This document shows, one piece after another, positions 1 to 8,739 of a stretch of DNA of 64,000 nt. Location of the stretch: the NCBI GenBank assembly GCA_020633895.1, contig JACKCT010000010.1, positions 1-64,000 of the forward strand, in the 5' to 3' direction. Both the position numbers and the translations under genes were made by a program. This DNA comes from Deltaproteobacteria bacterium (GTDB taxonomy: Bacteria > Lernaellota > Lernaellaia > JACKCT01). The notes beneath the pieces were generated by a model. That model saw only the letters and a list, made by a program, of their open reading frames with translations, did not search any database and was not told the origin of the DNA. Numbering within the stretch: the stretch's first letter is position 1; each line of letters starts with the position of its first letter.

Positions 1-137
1 GGCTGGTCAGCAAGCGGTCCAAATCGTTCGCCGAGTCGAAACGCTCGACGACCCCGCGCTCACGCTTGGGGCTCCGTTGGGTTGAACCCGCCTCCAACAA
101 CGAAAGCGTCAACCGCTCGCTACGGCTCGCGGCTCGG
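1..137. repeat. dispersed repeat, family A (partial composite copy)
   Basis: Bases 1-74 are the reverse complement of 18843-18916 with about six differences by eye. Bases 108-137 resemble the right arm shared by the other A copies (CAACCCGCTCCCTGACGGTC followed by GCGGCTCTGA), in diverged form. No convincing coding potential is seen before the lipoprotein gene that ends at 159. The copy runs off the left edge, so its full extent is unknown. Confidence 0.6.
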
Positions 138-158
138 ACATCGCAGGCACCCGCGAAT

Positions 159-1022
159 TCAATCCGAGTCCACCGAGCAATGCCCCTCGCCCGAGTGCCC
201 GGCTTCGCGGAGGGCTTCGATAAACGCCGCATAGTCGTCCGCGTCGAGAATTTCCTCGACCGGCGCCATATCGATGACGTAGCCATTCTCGGCGGCATAC
301 TCGGCGAACGGCTCGAAGCCCAACGCGAGGTTGTTGACCACATGGGCGTGCTCGGTGTGCTGAGCGTTGCCGAACAGATGGTCGACATGGAGGGTGATCT
401 CCACTTCGCCCTCTCCGCCCGGCTCGACCACCCCGGCGTAGGGGTCGGTCTCGCGATGCTCGCAGTCGACGTACTTGAGCTGCGTGCTCACGGGGATCGC
501 GAACTCGACCACCCGGCCGTTCTTCTGGGCGGAGCCGGTCATGACCATGGAATACCCGGCCAGATCGCCGTCCGGGCTCGGCGCGAGCGTGAAGTTGACG
601 AAGTTGTAATTCCCCGCCGGGGCATCCTCGACGTGCGAAAGCATCAACCGGCCCTCGGCCGCCAGATCGAGCATCTGCGTGACCGGCACCGTCTCGTGGG
701 CCGCGTCGGTGGGGATATCCTCGTGGGGATGGCCCATGTGCTTGGTCTCGATCGGTTCCTGATAGGCCGTGAACTCGGCGATGTTGACCCAGAAATGGTC
801 GAACCGGATCCACCACTCGTCCTTGGAGATGAACCCGTCCGTCACCAGATCTTCGCCGCTGACATAGAATGTCAGTTCGCCCGAGCCCCGGCCGGCGGCC
901 CCGTCGTCGCTCGCGTCGAAGCCGTCACCGTCATCGCCACCGCATGCCGCGGCGCCGAATCCGATCAACACGGTCAACAAGACCGCGCCCACGCACATCG
1001 TCCAGGTTGTCCAAGGTTTCAT
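159..1022 (-). CDS. His-rich lipoprotein, paralogue of the upstream gene
   Basis: A 287-residue exported lipoprotein. The N-terminus has a hydrophobic segment ending in a lipobox-like GAAAC, then an Asp/Gly-rich linker and one globular domain. It shares KHxGHPHxDIP, PAGNYNxVNF, LHxDHLFG, LGFEPFAEYA and a terminal GHSGEGHC with the gene at 1115-1984, so the two arose by duplication. The His clusters and the conserved Cys near the C-terminus suggest metal binding; that is inference. The start at 1022 was chosen because it opens directly on the signal peptide; no good ribosome binding site is visible, and the open frame extends further upstream. It is the last gene of a minus-strand group with the TonB receptor. 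By eye the domain resembles beta-sandwich families such as DUF4382 or MbnP, but I cannot assign one. Confidence 0.75.
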   Translation of the reverse strand: MKPWTTWTMCVGAVLLTVLIGFGAAACGGDDGDGFDASDDGAAGRGSGELTFYVSGEDLVTDGFISKDEWWIRFDHFWVNIAEFTAYQEPIETKHMGHPHEDIPTDAAHETVPVTQMLDLAAEGRLMLSHVEDAPAGNYNFVNFTLAPSPDGDLAGYSMVMTGSAQKNGRVVEFAIPVSTQLKYVDCEHRETDPYAGVVEPGGEGEVEITLHVDHLFGNAQHTEHAHVVNNLALGFEPFAEYAAENGYVIDMAPVEEILDADDYAAFIEALREAGHSGEGHCSVDSD

Positions 1023-1114
1023 CGGAGGGCATCTCTCGAAGGGACTCGCCGCCCCGAAACCGAGGCGACGGGTGTTCGTCTTGATCAACGATAAAAAGAG
1101 CGTCGCGCGCGGGA

Positions 1115-1984
1115 CTATTCCAGCGCGTCTTCCGAATAGGTCTCGTAGTCGCAATGGCCCTCGCCCGAATGGCCGATGGTGTACAGGGCCGTGACGAAAA
1201 CCTGCTTTTCCGTGTCGCTGATGAATTCGGACAGGTCGTGTCCGGTCGTGTCGATGCTGTTGCCGTTGGCCAGGGCGTACTCGGCGAAGGGCTCGAAGCC
1301 CAGGGCGAACTCGTTGACCCCGTCGACGGTGTCTTCCGGTTCGTCCGCGTCGCCGAATAGATGATCGGCATGGAGCGTCAATTCCACGCTGCCCTCGCCG
1401 CCGTCCTCGACCACGCCCGCCTCGGCGTCATCCACCTCCTGAAGGCAGTTGATGAAGATCATCTGCTCCGGCAGGGCGATGGTGAAATCGACCGTGTCCT
1501 CGTCCTTGGTCGCGGTGCCGGTCCAGACGATCGTGTTCCCGGCAAAGTCCCCCTCGTCCGTGTTGTCCAGGACGAAGTTGACGTAGTTGTAGTTACCGGC
1601 CGGCACGTCCTCCATCGACGCCACCAGCGTGCGGTCGTCGCCTTCGGCCAGATTGACCCAATACGAATCCACCAGCGCCACGTGGGACGCGCCTTCCGGG
1701 ATGTCGCTATGGGGATGGCCCGGGTGCTTTTCGGTGACGGCCGCCTGGTAGGCGGTAAAGCCGGTCACGTTCGCCCAGAATCCGTCGAAGGAGAGGGCCC
1801 AGCCGTCCTTCGTCGTAAAACCGTTGCGCCCGAATTCTTCGCCGTTGGCGTAGAAATTCAGCGTGCCCGTGCCGACATCCGTCGCGTCGTCATCGTCATC
1901 GTCGTCGCCTCCACAGGCAATCGCCGTCATCGCCAGCGCGCACGCCAGCATCATCGTCATCATCATCCACCGAAATTTGATCAT
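1115..1984 (-). CDS. His-rich lipoprotein with poly-Asp linker
   Basis: A 289-residue exported lipoprotein. The signal peptide ends in a lipobox (TAIAC), followed by GG and seven Asp, then a domain homologous to the 159-1022 product. Shared landmarks are KHPGHPHSDIP, DVPAGNYNYVNF, LHADHLFG, FALGFEPFAEYA and GHSGEGHC. The start at 1984 is preceded by GAGGA at 7 nt, which is better placed than the in-frame ATG 21 bases upstream. It begins 40 nt after the TonB receptor stop, so the two are probably co-transcribed. A role as a surface or periplasmic ligand-binding partner of that receptor is inferred from position and His content only. The tandem duplication suggests either two related ligands or a heterodimer. 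Confidence 0.8.
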   Translation of the reverse strand: MIKFRWMMMTMMLACALAMTAIACGGDDDDDDDATDVGTGTLNFYANGEEFGRNGFTTKDGWALSFDGFWANVTGFTAYQAAVTEKHPGHPHSDIPEGASHVALVDSYWVNLAEGDDRTLVASMEDVPAGNYNYVNFVLDNTDEGDFAGNTIVWTGTATKDEDTVDFTIALPEQMIFINCLQEVDDAEAGVVEDGGEGSVELTLHADHLFGDADEPEDTVDGVNEFALGFEPFAEYALANGNSIDTTGHDLSEFISDTEKQVFVTALYTIGHSGEGHCDYETYSEDALE

Positions 1985-2024
1985 CGTCTTGTCCTCACTC
2001 ATCACGTCGTTGTTACTCGCACCG

Positions 2025-4712
2025 TCAAAACTTCGCCGTCACCGTCAGGCGGGCGAAGAAGGGAGATCCGGGGGTGTAGTGCTTGCCGTTGTAGACGTCG
2101 CCGTTCGGCTCGGGCCGGGACTCGTAGGAAAAGACGGCGTCCTCGTATTCGATGTCCAGGAAGTTGTCGATCGAAAGCTGCGTGCCCCAAGTGTCCCGGT
2201 CGTAGGAGGCGACCAGGTCGGCCACGTAGTAATCGGGCGCCGTTTCGTCCTGGTCCAACTCCCGCTCGGCCATGTACCGCCCGCGGACCATGCCCGACAC
2301 GCCCGACTTATGCCGCCAGCCGACGGCGTTGGTCATCATGGTGATCGGGCCGTTGGGGATGCGCTCGTCCGTGTCGGCAAAGCGGGCGTCGACGTGCGTC
2401 ACGTCGGTGGTCAGATACATCCAATCCAAAGGCCAAAGACGCACTTCCGCGTCCAGGCCGCGTCGCTCGGTGGCGCCGCGCGGCAGCGTCAGGCCCGTGG
2501 TGGGATCGAAGACCTGATCCTGTTCCTTGTCCGCGTACCAACCGGCCGCGGCCAGGGTCATGCGGTTATCGAACAGGAACACCCGCGAACCCACCTCGCC
2601 GCCGCGCACCTTGGGGATGTCCGAGGAGGGGTGGTTCGCCATGAGCTGCGTGGTGTTGGAAAAGAACCCTTCGCCGTAGTTGACGAAGATGTCCCACGGA
2701 CGCAGCGGCGTGAAGATCACCGACGCCTTGGGGCTCACGACGGACGCCGTTTCGTTCCAATCGATGGGCACGTCCTGATGGGTGTCGGCCTGATTCGTGT
2801 AGATGTTGAAATATCGCTCGTCCTGCGTGGCCTCGCCGTCGTAGGAGATCACGTCAAACCGCACCCCCGGCACCAGACGCAGCCACGGCAGCAGCGTCGC
2901 GTCCTCCCGCAACCACAGGCCCAGGGAATTTTCCGTGAACTGAAAATCGTCGATGAGGTTGAAACGGTCGCGTCCGCTGGTATTGGCCAGCACCTGGTCC
3001 ACGTCGGTAAGCTGCCATTGGGCGCCGACGGTGGTCTCCCACTTCGTCGAGCCCAGGCGCAGCAGGTGTCGGTATTTGCCGTCGAAACCGAAGGCGTGGC
3101 GGTTGTCGCGTTGCTCAAGTTGGTCGCCCAGGGCCGGGTTGAACAGATAGTAGGTGTAGTTCGACCAGATCTCCGTGCGCTTGTAGTCGAAGTACCCCTG
3201 CAGGCGTAGCGACTGATCGCCACGGTCGTAGTCGGCGGTCAGGGCGACGAGTTGGCGATCCGAATTGACGCGATCCGAGTCGTCGATGGAGTCGTATCGC
3301 CCGATATGTCCGTCGTCGACGTATTCCTTCGGGATCACGTCGGCGACCGCGCTTTTCTGGTCGTAGTGCGTGCTCATCAGGTTGAACGACCAGGGCCCGG
3401 CGAGGATCGTCTGGGACTGGTTGGCGCGATAGGCGTCGGCCCAGCCCGGGTCGGTGAAGCCCTCGGTGTGGTCCATCTCCGCCGCCCCGGTGAACAAATA
3501 AGGATCGCGGGAGACGCCGAAGGTGGTGAGCACCTTGGCGGTGCCGAACATGCCGGCGGTTGTCCCCAGGGTGTTGTGGTCGGCGTAGCGGCGGGGGATC
3601 AGGTCCACGGCGCCGGCCGTCGCGAAGTTGCCGAATTCGGGATCGTACGGCCCCTTGATGACGCGCACCGCGTCCAGCGTCTCGGGGATCAGGAAATGCA
3701 GATCCAGATAACCGTGGCCGTGGACATGGGACGGCTCGTTGAGCGGCACCCCGTCCAGATAGACCGCCACGTCCTGGCCGTGTTCGGCGTCGAATCCGCG
3801 CAGGAAATATTGATACGCCTTCGCTCCTCCCGAGTGCTGGGAGACGTGCATGCCGGGGATGACGCGCATGATGTCGCTGGGGTTTTGCATGGGCAGGTTT
3901 TTGAAGTCCTTGCCGCGAATCACCTGGGACGAGGACGCGCTCACGTCCCTTCGGGCCTCGACCTCCACCTCGTTGAGGATGAAACCTTCGTCGCTCCAGG
4001 CCTCGTCGGCCCCGTCGTCCTCGGAGGGCGGCGCGGCCGCGCCTTCGGTGGGATCGGTCGCCATTCCGCTGCCGTCCTGGGCGAAGGTCGGGCGTTCCTC
4101 GGTCATGGTCCAGCGCCGGTCGGGGTAGCCGTCGCCGGTGGTGTCTTCCATGACGAACGCCGATTCCCCGTCCGCCGCGATATGCACCCAGCGGTCCATG
4201 CGTCCGTCGTGGTCCGTGTCCCCTTCGACGGAGGCGAGGCGGTCCTCGGTGTACGTCGCGACCATGTCGAACTTGCCGTCGCCGTTGGAGTCCTGCCACT
4301 GGCGATGCATCGCGCCGCCGTCGTAGCGCTCCTCCACGTCGATGCGCCCGTCGAAGTCCGCGTCCATTTTCGCGCCGGTCATCACGCCGTCCGGGCCCAC
4401 GAACAGCCACAGGTCCACCGTGCCGTCGCCGTTGAGATCCCGTTCCTGCCGGGCGAAGACCCCGGCGTCGTAGTAGTTCCAGAGGTCGGTTTTTCCGTCC
4501 TTGTCCGAATCCATCGCGACGGACGAAAGCCGCCCCGCCCCGTCCCGACGTATCTCGGCGTCGTCCGGCGGGGTGCCCGGATCGCCCATCAAGCCCATAT
4601 TGTTGCCGATGTGGGCGAACGCGACGCCGGAGCCGTTCACGACGGCAAAAAACACCGCCAACAAGACGGCGGCCAAGACCCGGAATGAGGTTTTTTCGAC
4701 AAGTTGAAGCAC
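2025..4712 (-). CDS. TonB-dependent outer-membrane receptor with N-terminal calcium-type repeats
   Basis: About 895 residues. A signal peptide (hydrophobic LAAVLLAVFFAVV, cleavage near AFA) is followed by six DxDxDGxxD-like repeats within the first ~170 residues (DSDKDGKTD, DLNGDGTVD, DADFDGRID, DSNGDGKFD, DTDHDGRMD, DTTGDGYPD). An acidic linker, a TonB-box-like EVEVEA, a plug domain (PSDIMRVIPGM, YFLRGFDAEHG, VYLDGVPLNEP, VIKGPYDPEFG) and a long beta-barrel ending in F complete it. The plug carries a His-rich SHVHGHGY. The family imports scarce ligands across the outer membrane using TonB energy. The GTG at 4712 is preferred because it gives a clean signal peptide; an ATG at 4820 is also open but would add about 36 residues unlike an export signal. 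It is first in a group with two His-rich lipoproteins, hinting at a metal or metal-complex ligand. Confidence 0.9.
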   Translation of the reverse strand: MLQLVEKTSFRVLAAVLLAVFFAVVNGSGVAFAHIGNNMGLMGDPGTPPDDAEIRRDGAGRLSSVAMDSDKDGKTDLWNYYDAGVFARQERDLNGDGTVDLWLFVGPDGVMTGAKMDADFDGRIDVEERYDGGAMHRQWQDSNGDGKFDMVATYTEDRLASVEGDTDHDGRMDRWVHIAADGESAFVMEDTTGDGYPDRRWTMTEERPTFAQDGSGMATDPTEGAAAPPSEDDGADEAWSDEGFILNEVEVEARRDVSASSSQVIRGKDFKNLPMQNPSDIMRVIPGMHVSQHSGGAKAYQYFLRGFDAEHGQDVAVYLDGVPLNEPSHVHGHGYLDLHFLIPETLDAVRVIKGPYDPEFGNFATAGAVDLIPRRYADHNTLGTTAGMFGTAKVLTTFGVSRDPYLFTGAAEMDHTEGFTDPGWADAYRANQSQTILAGPWSFNLMSTHYDQKSAVADVIPKEYVDDGHIGRYDSIDDSDRVNSDRQLVALTADYDRGDQSLRLQGYFDYKRTEIWSNYTYYLFNPALGDQLEQRDNRHAFGFDGKYRHLLRLGSTKWETTVGAQWQLTDVDQVLANTSGRDRFNLIDDFQFTENSLGLWLREDATLLPWLRLVPGVRFDVISYDGEATQDERYFNIYTNQADTHQDVPIDWNETASVVSPKASVIFTPLRPWDIFVNYGEGFFSNTTQLMANHPSSDIPKVRGGEVGSRVFLFDNRMTLAAAGWYADKEQDQVFDPTTGLTLPRGATERRGLDAEVRLWPLDWMYLTTDVTHVDARFADTDERIPNGPITMMTNAVGWRHKSGVSGMVRGRYMAERELDQDETAPDYYVADLVASYDRDTWGTQLSIDNFLDIEYEDAVFSYESRPEPNGDVYNGKHYTPGSPFFARLTVTAKF

Positions 4713-4826
4713 AGGCGTCCCGCTGTATCGAACCAAGAATTGAACAAGGAATGGTAGCCGGTCGCGACCAGGCCACAAGGGGGTGCGGCATTTCGTCGCA
4801 TGAGCCGATATTTCAAGCACTTAGAG

Positions 4827-4837
4827 GGACTGAGTCC
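4827..4837. promoter_or_regulatory. small palindrome in the divergent intergenic region
   Basis: GGACTGAGTCC is a perfect 5-1-5 inverted repeat. It lies between the TonB receptor gene (minus) and the membrane protein gene (plus), where an operator could act on both. No regulator family is recognised, so this is only a candidate site. Confidence 0.2.
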
Positions 4838-4862
4838 TCATCAAAAAACATGACCAAAGACT

Positions 4863-4892
4863 TTGGCCGCGGCCCTGCCTCGGGGCTATACT
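4863..4892 (+). promoter_or_regulatory. candidate sigma70-type promoter, possibly leaderless
   Basis: TTGGCC (4863-4868), an 18-nt spacer and TATACT (4887-4892). The ATG at 4902 lies only 9 nt past the -10 box, so transcription would begin at or just before the start codon. Confidence 0.4.
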
Positions 4893-4901
4893 GATTTTCC
4901 A

Positions 4902-5360
4902 ATGACCGTTTCGCAAAGATTTCGCTCTCGTGCCGCGCAGGTCGAACTGACGCTGATTGCCGTCGCGACGGGAGGAGTCGCCCTGGCCGGGGCGAACCGT
5001 GCGTTCGAGGTGTCCGTCGGGCGCTTGGCGGCGGGGGTCGCGATCTTGCTGTTCGCCCAAAGCCTGCTTCGCGATCTGGCGCGCCTGGTTCTCGAACCCC
5101 GCGTCAAAATCGACGAGCAGCACCGCCTCGTCTGCCTGTGCGCCGAATCGACGATCAGCATCGTCGTCGCCGTCGCCGCCGTCATCCTGATGCTCGCGGG
5201 CGTCGAGATCTCCGTGCGTCTGACGGGTGACATCCTGGCGGCCGTCTTTCTCGCCGTGTCGCTGACGGGTTTTTTCGCCAAGGATTTTGTCGTCGGCGTT
5301 TCCCGCGCGGGGATATATTTCCGGCGCGAAACCCACCACGGCCGCGTGCGCGTTTGGTAG
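4902..5360 (+). CDS. small integral membrane protein of unknown function
   Basis: 152 residues with four apparent hydrophobic segments: near residues 15-33 (LTLIAVATGGVALAGA), 40-58 (LAAGVAILLFAQ), 82-102 (ISIVVAVAAVILMLAG) and 108-130 (LTGDILAAVFLAVSLTG). A charged loop (EPRVKIDEQHR) follows the second, and the C-terminal tail is basic. The ATG at 4902 was chosen because a TATACT box sits just upstream and the longer frame would begin inside that promoter. No family is recognised. It is divergent from the TonB receptor gene and precedes the DUF362 gene, which has its own promoter-like sequence. The opposite strand is also open here, but its translation is low-complexity and reads as a shadow. 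Confidence 0.6.
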   Translation: MTVSQRFRSRAAQVELTLIAVATGGVALAGANRAFEVSVGRLAAGVAILLFAQSLLRDLARLVLEPRVKIDEQHRLVCLCAESTISIVVAVAAVILMLAGVEISVRLTGDILAAVFLAVSLTGFFAKDFVVGVSRAGIYFRRETHHGRVRVW

Positions 5361-5370
5361 GCATCCCGCA

Positions 5371-5399
5371 TTGATTCTTCGTCCCGCCTTTGCCAGGAT
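5371..5399 (+). promoter_or_regulatory. candidate promoter of the DUF362 gene
   Basis: TTGATT (5371-5376), 17 nt, CAGGAT (5394-5399). The -10 resembles the TAGGAT found at 30266 and 47275. The gene start lies 39 nt downstream behind a strong ribosome binding site. Confidence 0.35.
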
Positions 5400-5438
5400 G
5401 CGTTAGCCTTTTGAACCGAGATTTTTTGGAGGTCCGCC

Positions 5439-6581
5439 GTGAGCCGCGTGGCTCTGGTGAAATGCCGGGAATACGACCTGGAGCAGGTGACGCAGGCCCT
5501 CGTCAGGGCTCTGGAGCCCCTGGGCGGCCTGGGGCAGTTCGTCAAACCCGGCCAACGGGTGCTGCTTAAGATCAACATGCTTCGCCCCACCCCGCCGGAA
5601 ACCGCCACGACGACGCATCCCGTGGTCGCGGTGGCGTTGGCGCGGATGGTGCGCGACCTGGGCGCCGTGCCGGTCATCGGCGATTCGTGCGGCGGGGCCA
5701 AGGCCTACGGCCAGTCGGAGCGGGCGTTGGAGGAATGCGGCATCGCCCCCTTGGCCCGGGAGCACGGCATCGAAACGATCGTTTTCGAAACGGCGGGCGT
5801 CGAGCGTGTGAAGGTCGAAAACGCCGCGTTTCTCCACGAAATCGTCGTCTCCAAGGCGGTCCTGGACGCGGATGTCGTCATTTCGGTGCCCAAGCTCAAG
5901 ACGCACGTCGAAACACTCATTACCGGCGCGGTGAAGAATATGTTCGGCGTCATGCCCGGCGCGTACAAGCTGAATCTCCATCGCCGCGCGCCGGGGCCGG
6001 TTAATTTGGGCCACGCGCTGCTGGATATCTACAAGACGGTCAAGCCCGCGCTGTGCGTGATGGACGGGATTCTCGCGATGGAAGGCAGTGGGCCGTCGTG
6101 GGGCAAGCCGAAATTCGTCGGCGCGTTGCTGGCTTCGGCGGACGGTGTCGCGTTGGATCACACGGCGGCGCGGCTTGTCGGTCAGGATCCGACGCAGGTC
6201 ACGACCATCGCCCCGGCCAAGGAACGGGGCATCGGCGAAAATGACACGGCGGCCATCGAGGTCGTCGGCGATTCGATCGACGAGCTACGCCCCGCGGATT
6301 TCGCCCTGACCAGCAACGCCGTCATGCGCGCGGCGCCGAATTTCCTGCTCAACATTCTCAACAACCATTTTTTCTGGGTGCGTCCGAGGTGGAATCAATC
6401 GGGCTGCGAGCTGGCGGGGGAATGCGAAAAGGTCTGCCCCGTCGACGCGATCACCATCGCGAACAATCGCGTCACCATCGACAAAAAGACGTGCATCCAA
6501 TGCACCGCCTGCTACATGGTCTGCCCCAACGACGGCATCCTTCTCAAGAAATCCATCATCGCGAAGATTCTGTCGGCGTAG
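5439..6581 (+). CDS. DUF362 domain / 4Fe-4S ferredoxin protein
   Basis: 380 residues. An N-terminal DUF362 region of about 300 residues (GQRVLLKINMLRP, HPVVAVALARM, GDSCGGAKAYG, ISVPKLKTHVETLITGAVKNMFG) is followed by a C-terminal two-cluster ferredoxin domain. Its cysteines read CELAGECEKVCPVDA and CIQCTACYMVCPND, enough for two 4Fe-4S clusters. DUF362 proteins are cytoplasmic and their reaction is mostly unknown; the clusters imply redox or electron transfer. The start is a GTG behind TTTGGAGG at 6 nt. The gene converges with the membrane protein gene at 6556-8706 and their 3' ends overlap by 26 bases. No partner gene nearby suggests a specific substrate. Confidence 0.9.
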   Translation: MSRVALVKCREYDLEQVTQALVRALEPLGGLGQFVKPGQRVLLKINMLRPTPPETATTTHPVVAVALARMVRDLGAVPVIGDSCGGAKAYGQSERALEECGIAPLAREHGIETIVFETAGVERVKVENAAFLHEIVVSKAVLDADVVISVPKLKTHVETLITGAVKNMFGVMPGAYKLNLHRRAPGPVNLGHALLDIYKTVKPALCVMDGILAMEGSGPSWGKPKFVGALLASADGVALDHTAARLVGQDPTQVTTIAPAKERGIGENDTAAIEVVGDSIDELRPADFALTSNAVMRAAPNFLLNILNNHFFWVRPRWNQSGCELAGECEKVCPVDAITIANNRVTIDKKTCIQCTACYMVCPNDGILLKKSIIAKILSA

Positions 6582-8706
6582 GCGGCGCGTCGCAGTAATC
6601 GAGCGACACCGGGACGACGCGCCCGTCCGGCAGGATGATCTGCTCGAATTTCTGATTGAGCAGGTAGGCAATGAAATCGCGGCAATCGCCGACGACGTTG
6701 GTCAGGGTGGCGAAAACTTCATCTTTCCCATCCCGATTAATGTCATAGACGCCGATGGATCGAGCAAATGGACCTGTCGGCAACAGGCGACTCGTACCGT
6801 CCGATTCGACGACATTGACGGCCATCGACGCCGCATGGCCGAACAGGGTTTCGCGCTCACCGTCGCCATCCACATCCCCGGACTCAACGTCGGTCAGCGA
6901 CCCCAGTTCGGGATGGATTCCGTCGTCAATGCTGGTCTCGAACGTGCTGTGTGCGCAGATCTCCTTGTCATCCCGCAGGATCTCGCCGGTCGCCCGCAAG
7001 CAAACACCCGCTGACGTCGCCTCACAAACGCAGGCTTCGTCGCTCGCATTTCCCGGAACAAGGCGCAGCGCGCCATGGAACCGAGGCCCGTCCGGCGTCT
7101 GGGAAATTTCGACACGGCGACGGCGTCGCATCGGATTCGTCGTCAGATCAAAAATCCACACCTCGCCCCAACTGCGATCCGGGTTTGTCGGAGCGACGAG
7201 GCCGAGGAATAGCGTGTCTTCGAGAATCGCCAACCCCGTCGGGTCCGGGGCGAAGACACGATCCAGGACGCGGGATTTGCCCGGCTCGGTTTCCTCGACG
7301 ACGATCACGCCGCCCAGGCGTTGGCGCGCGCGACGCAGTTGGTGGGCCAGGTAGGGCTCGTCCACGTCGCGCAGGACGTCCCAGTCGAGGAAATGCTCGT
7401 TGATGACGAACGCCTCGCCCTCCTTGCCGAACTCGATGATCGCCTCGGCCTTCGGCTCCAGCAGATAGCTGATCGGCAGGTCCGTCGCGACGCGCGCTCC
7501 TTCGGGCAGGGCCGCGACCATCGCATCCACGTCGACCTTGGAAATGCGCCGGTAGTCGTTCGCGGCGCGCTTCCACGTATCCGCCGCGGTGGGATAGCTC
7601 GTCGCGGCGAAGATCGCCAGCACAACAGCCGCGCCGACGAGTTGCCCCTTCGGCAAGGCCGCGCCCCTCGTCTTCGCCCGGCCCAGCTCCACCACCGCGC
7701 CGCACGTCAGCCAGGTCATCGAGGCGACGAAGTAGTGGGCCGATTTGTCGTAGGGAAAGGCCGGCAGGTGCGCGCCGACGAATTGATAGGCGACCATGAG
7801 CGACGGCGCCGCGACCGCGAACCACGGCCAAAGCAGTCGCGGGCGAATGCGCCACGCCGCCAGCCCCAACGCCAACAGGCCGAGGAGCACGCCGACATTC
7901 GCCGAATCCACAATCACCGGCAGGACCTGCTCCAGGCTCCTCCCCCCGCCGAAGTTGCGCGTACCCAAGACGAGCAGCGCCGCCCACGCCGCCGTCAACA
8001 CGACGGGCGCGGCGATCCACTTCGCCCCGCGCCGATCCGCCAAAGGCAGCAAAGCCAAAGGCCCGGCCAGCAGCATCAGGTCTTCCTGCACACCCAGCAG
8101 CATGATGAGTGCGACAACGAACGCCGCGTACCGTTCCCGGACGTACGCCCACACGGCCAGCGGCACCGCCACGAGTGCCAGACTCGGCTGCCACAACCCG
8201 GACGTGGCCTGGGCAATCGTCCAAGGCAGGATCAGGCAGACGAGACCGGCTTTGACGCCGAATGTCGTCCCGCCGACCGCGCGGCCCATGAGCATCACCA
8301 TCCATGCCGAGGCGGTGACGAGCAGGCCCAGCGCGATCATCAGCATCGCCGGGTGGGGATAGAGCGCGTACAGGGGCAGCAGGAGCAGGAAGGTCGGCGT
8401 GAAATGGTCGTCGGTGCCGATGAGATTGCCGTTGACTTGGGCCTGCAGCGCGGCGCGGCCTTCGAGGATGTTTTCGAGGACCATGTGCAGATTCATGTGG
8501 TCGTCCTGCTTGATGAACAGGCCGGCGTCGAACAGCGCTAGATTGACGCCGGTCACGACCAAAAAGTACGCCAAAAGCGCCGCGGCCATGACAGCGCGGC
8601 CGTCCCAATCCCGATCGCCCCATCGGCATCGCCAATCGCCGGGAGAATTACCTGACGGCCCGTCGGTGGTCGTCGGGATATTCGTGTCGGGGGCGGTGCG
8701 ATTCAC
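6556..8706 (-). CDS. DUF2079-like polytopic membrane protein with C-terminal FG-GAP-like region
   Basis: About 716 residues. The N-terminal ~450 residues are strongly hydrophobic with roughly ten membrane segments. A first periplasmic loop contains FDAGLFIKQDDHMNLHMV and GTDDHFTPTFLLLLPLYALYP, the pattern of DUF2079 and related GT-C-fold proteins. The C-terminal half is soluble and ends with Asp-rich blades (DVESGDVDGDGERE, YDINRDGKDEVF) like FG-GAP/VCBS repeats. A glycosyltransferase-like role at the membrane is plausible but unproven. The GTG at 8706 has GAGG at 7 nt; an ATG at 8589 is the alternative. It is divergent from the next membrane protein gene with only 33 bases between start codons. 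Confidence 0.75.
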   Translation of the reverse strand: MNRTAPDTNIPTTTDGPSGNSPGDWRCRWGDRDWDGRAVMAAALLAYFLVVTGVNLALFDAGLFIKQDDHMNLHMVLENILEGRAALQAQVNGNLIGTDDHFTPTFLLLLPLYALYPHPAMLMIALGLLVTASAWMVMLMGRAVGGTTFGVKAGLVCLILPWTIAQATSGLWQPSLALVAVPLAVWAYVRERYAAFVVALIMLLGVQEDLMLLAGPLALLPLADRRGAKWIAAPVVLTAAWAALLVLGTRNFGGGRSLEQVLPVIVDSANVGVLLGLLALGLAAWRIRPRLLWPWFAVAAPSLMVAYQFVGAHLPAFPYDKSAHYFVASMTWLTCGAVVELGRAKTRGAALPKGQLVGAAVVLAIFAATSYPTAADTWKRAANDYRRISKVDVDAMVAALPEGARVATDLPISYLLEPKAEAIIEFGKEGEAFVINEHFLDWDVLRDVDEPYLAHQLRRARQRLGGVIVVEETEPGKSRVLDRVFAPDPTGLAILEDTLFLGLVAPTNPDRSWGEVWIFDLTTNPMRRRRRVEISQTPDGPRFHGALRLVPGNASDEACVCEATSAGVCLRATGEILRDDKEICAHSTFETSIDDGIHPELGSLTDVESGDVDGDGERETLFGHAASMAVNVVESDGTSRLLPTGPFARSIGVYDINRDGKDEVFATLTNVVGDCRDFIAYLLNQKFEQIILPDGRVVPVSLDYCDAPPTPTESSR

Positions 8707-8725
8707 GCAAGGGCCTCGAATTTGG

Positions 8726-8731
8726 TATATT
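8726..8731 (+). promoter_or_regulatory. candidate -10 box, possibly leaderless
   Basis: TATATT ends 8 nt before the ATG at 8740, and no ribosome binding site lies between. The -35 is not convincing. Confidence 0.25.
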
Positions 8732-8739
8732 TCGCCACC

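Noticed and set aside
3252-4688. Long plus-strand open frame of 478 codons
   Set aside because: It is antisense to the TonB receptor. The translation is Val/His/Arg/Gly-rich with no domain, as expected from GC-rich shadow frames.
4821-5339. Minus-strand open frame opposite the small membrane protein
   Set aside because: The plus strand encodes four clean hydrophobic helices behind a TATACT box. The minus-strand translation is charged and repetitive.
6556-6581. Convergent 26-base gene overlap as a sign of error
   Set aside because: Both C-termini are plausible and short convergent overlaps also occur at 11938-11941, so this looks like ordinary compaction.
7321-8541. 406-codon plus-strand open frame
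   Set aside because: It is a shadow of the DUF2079-like gene, rich in Arg/Gln/His with no ribosome binding site.
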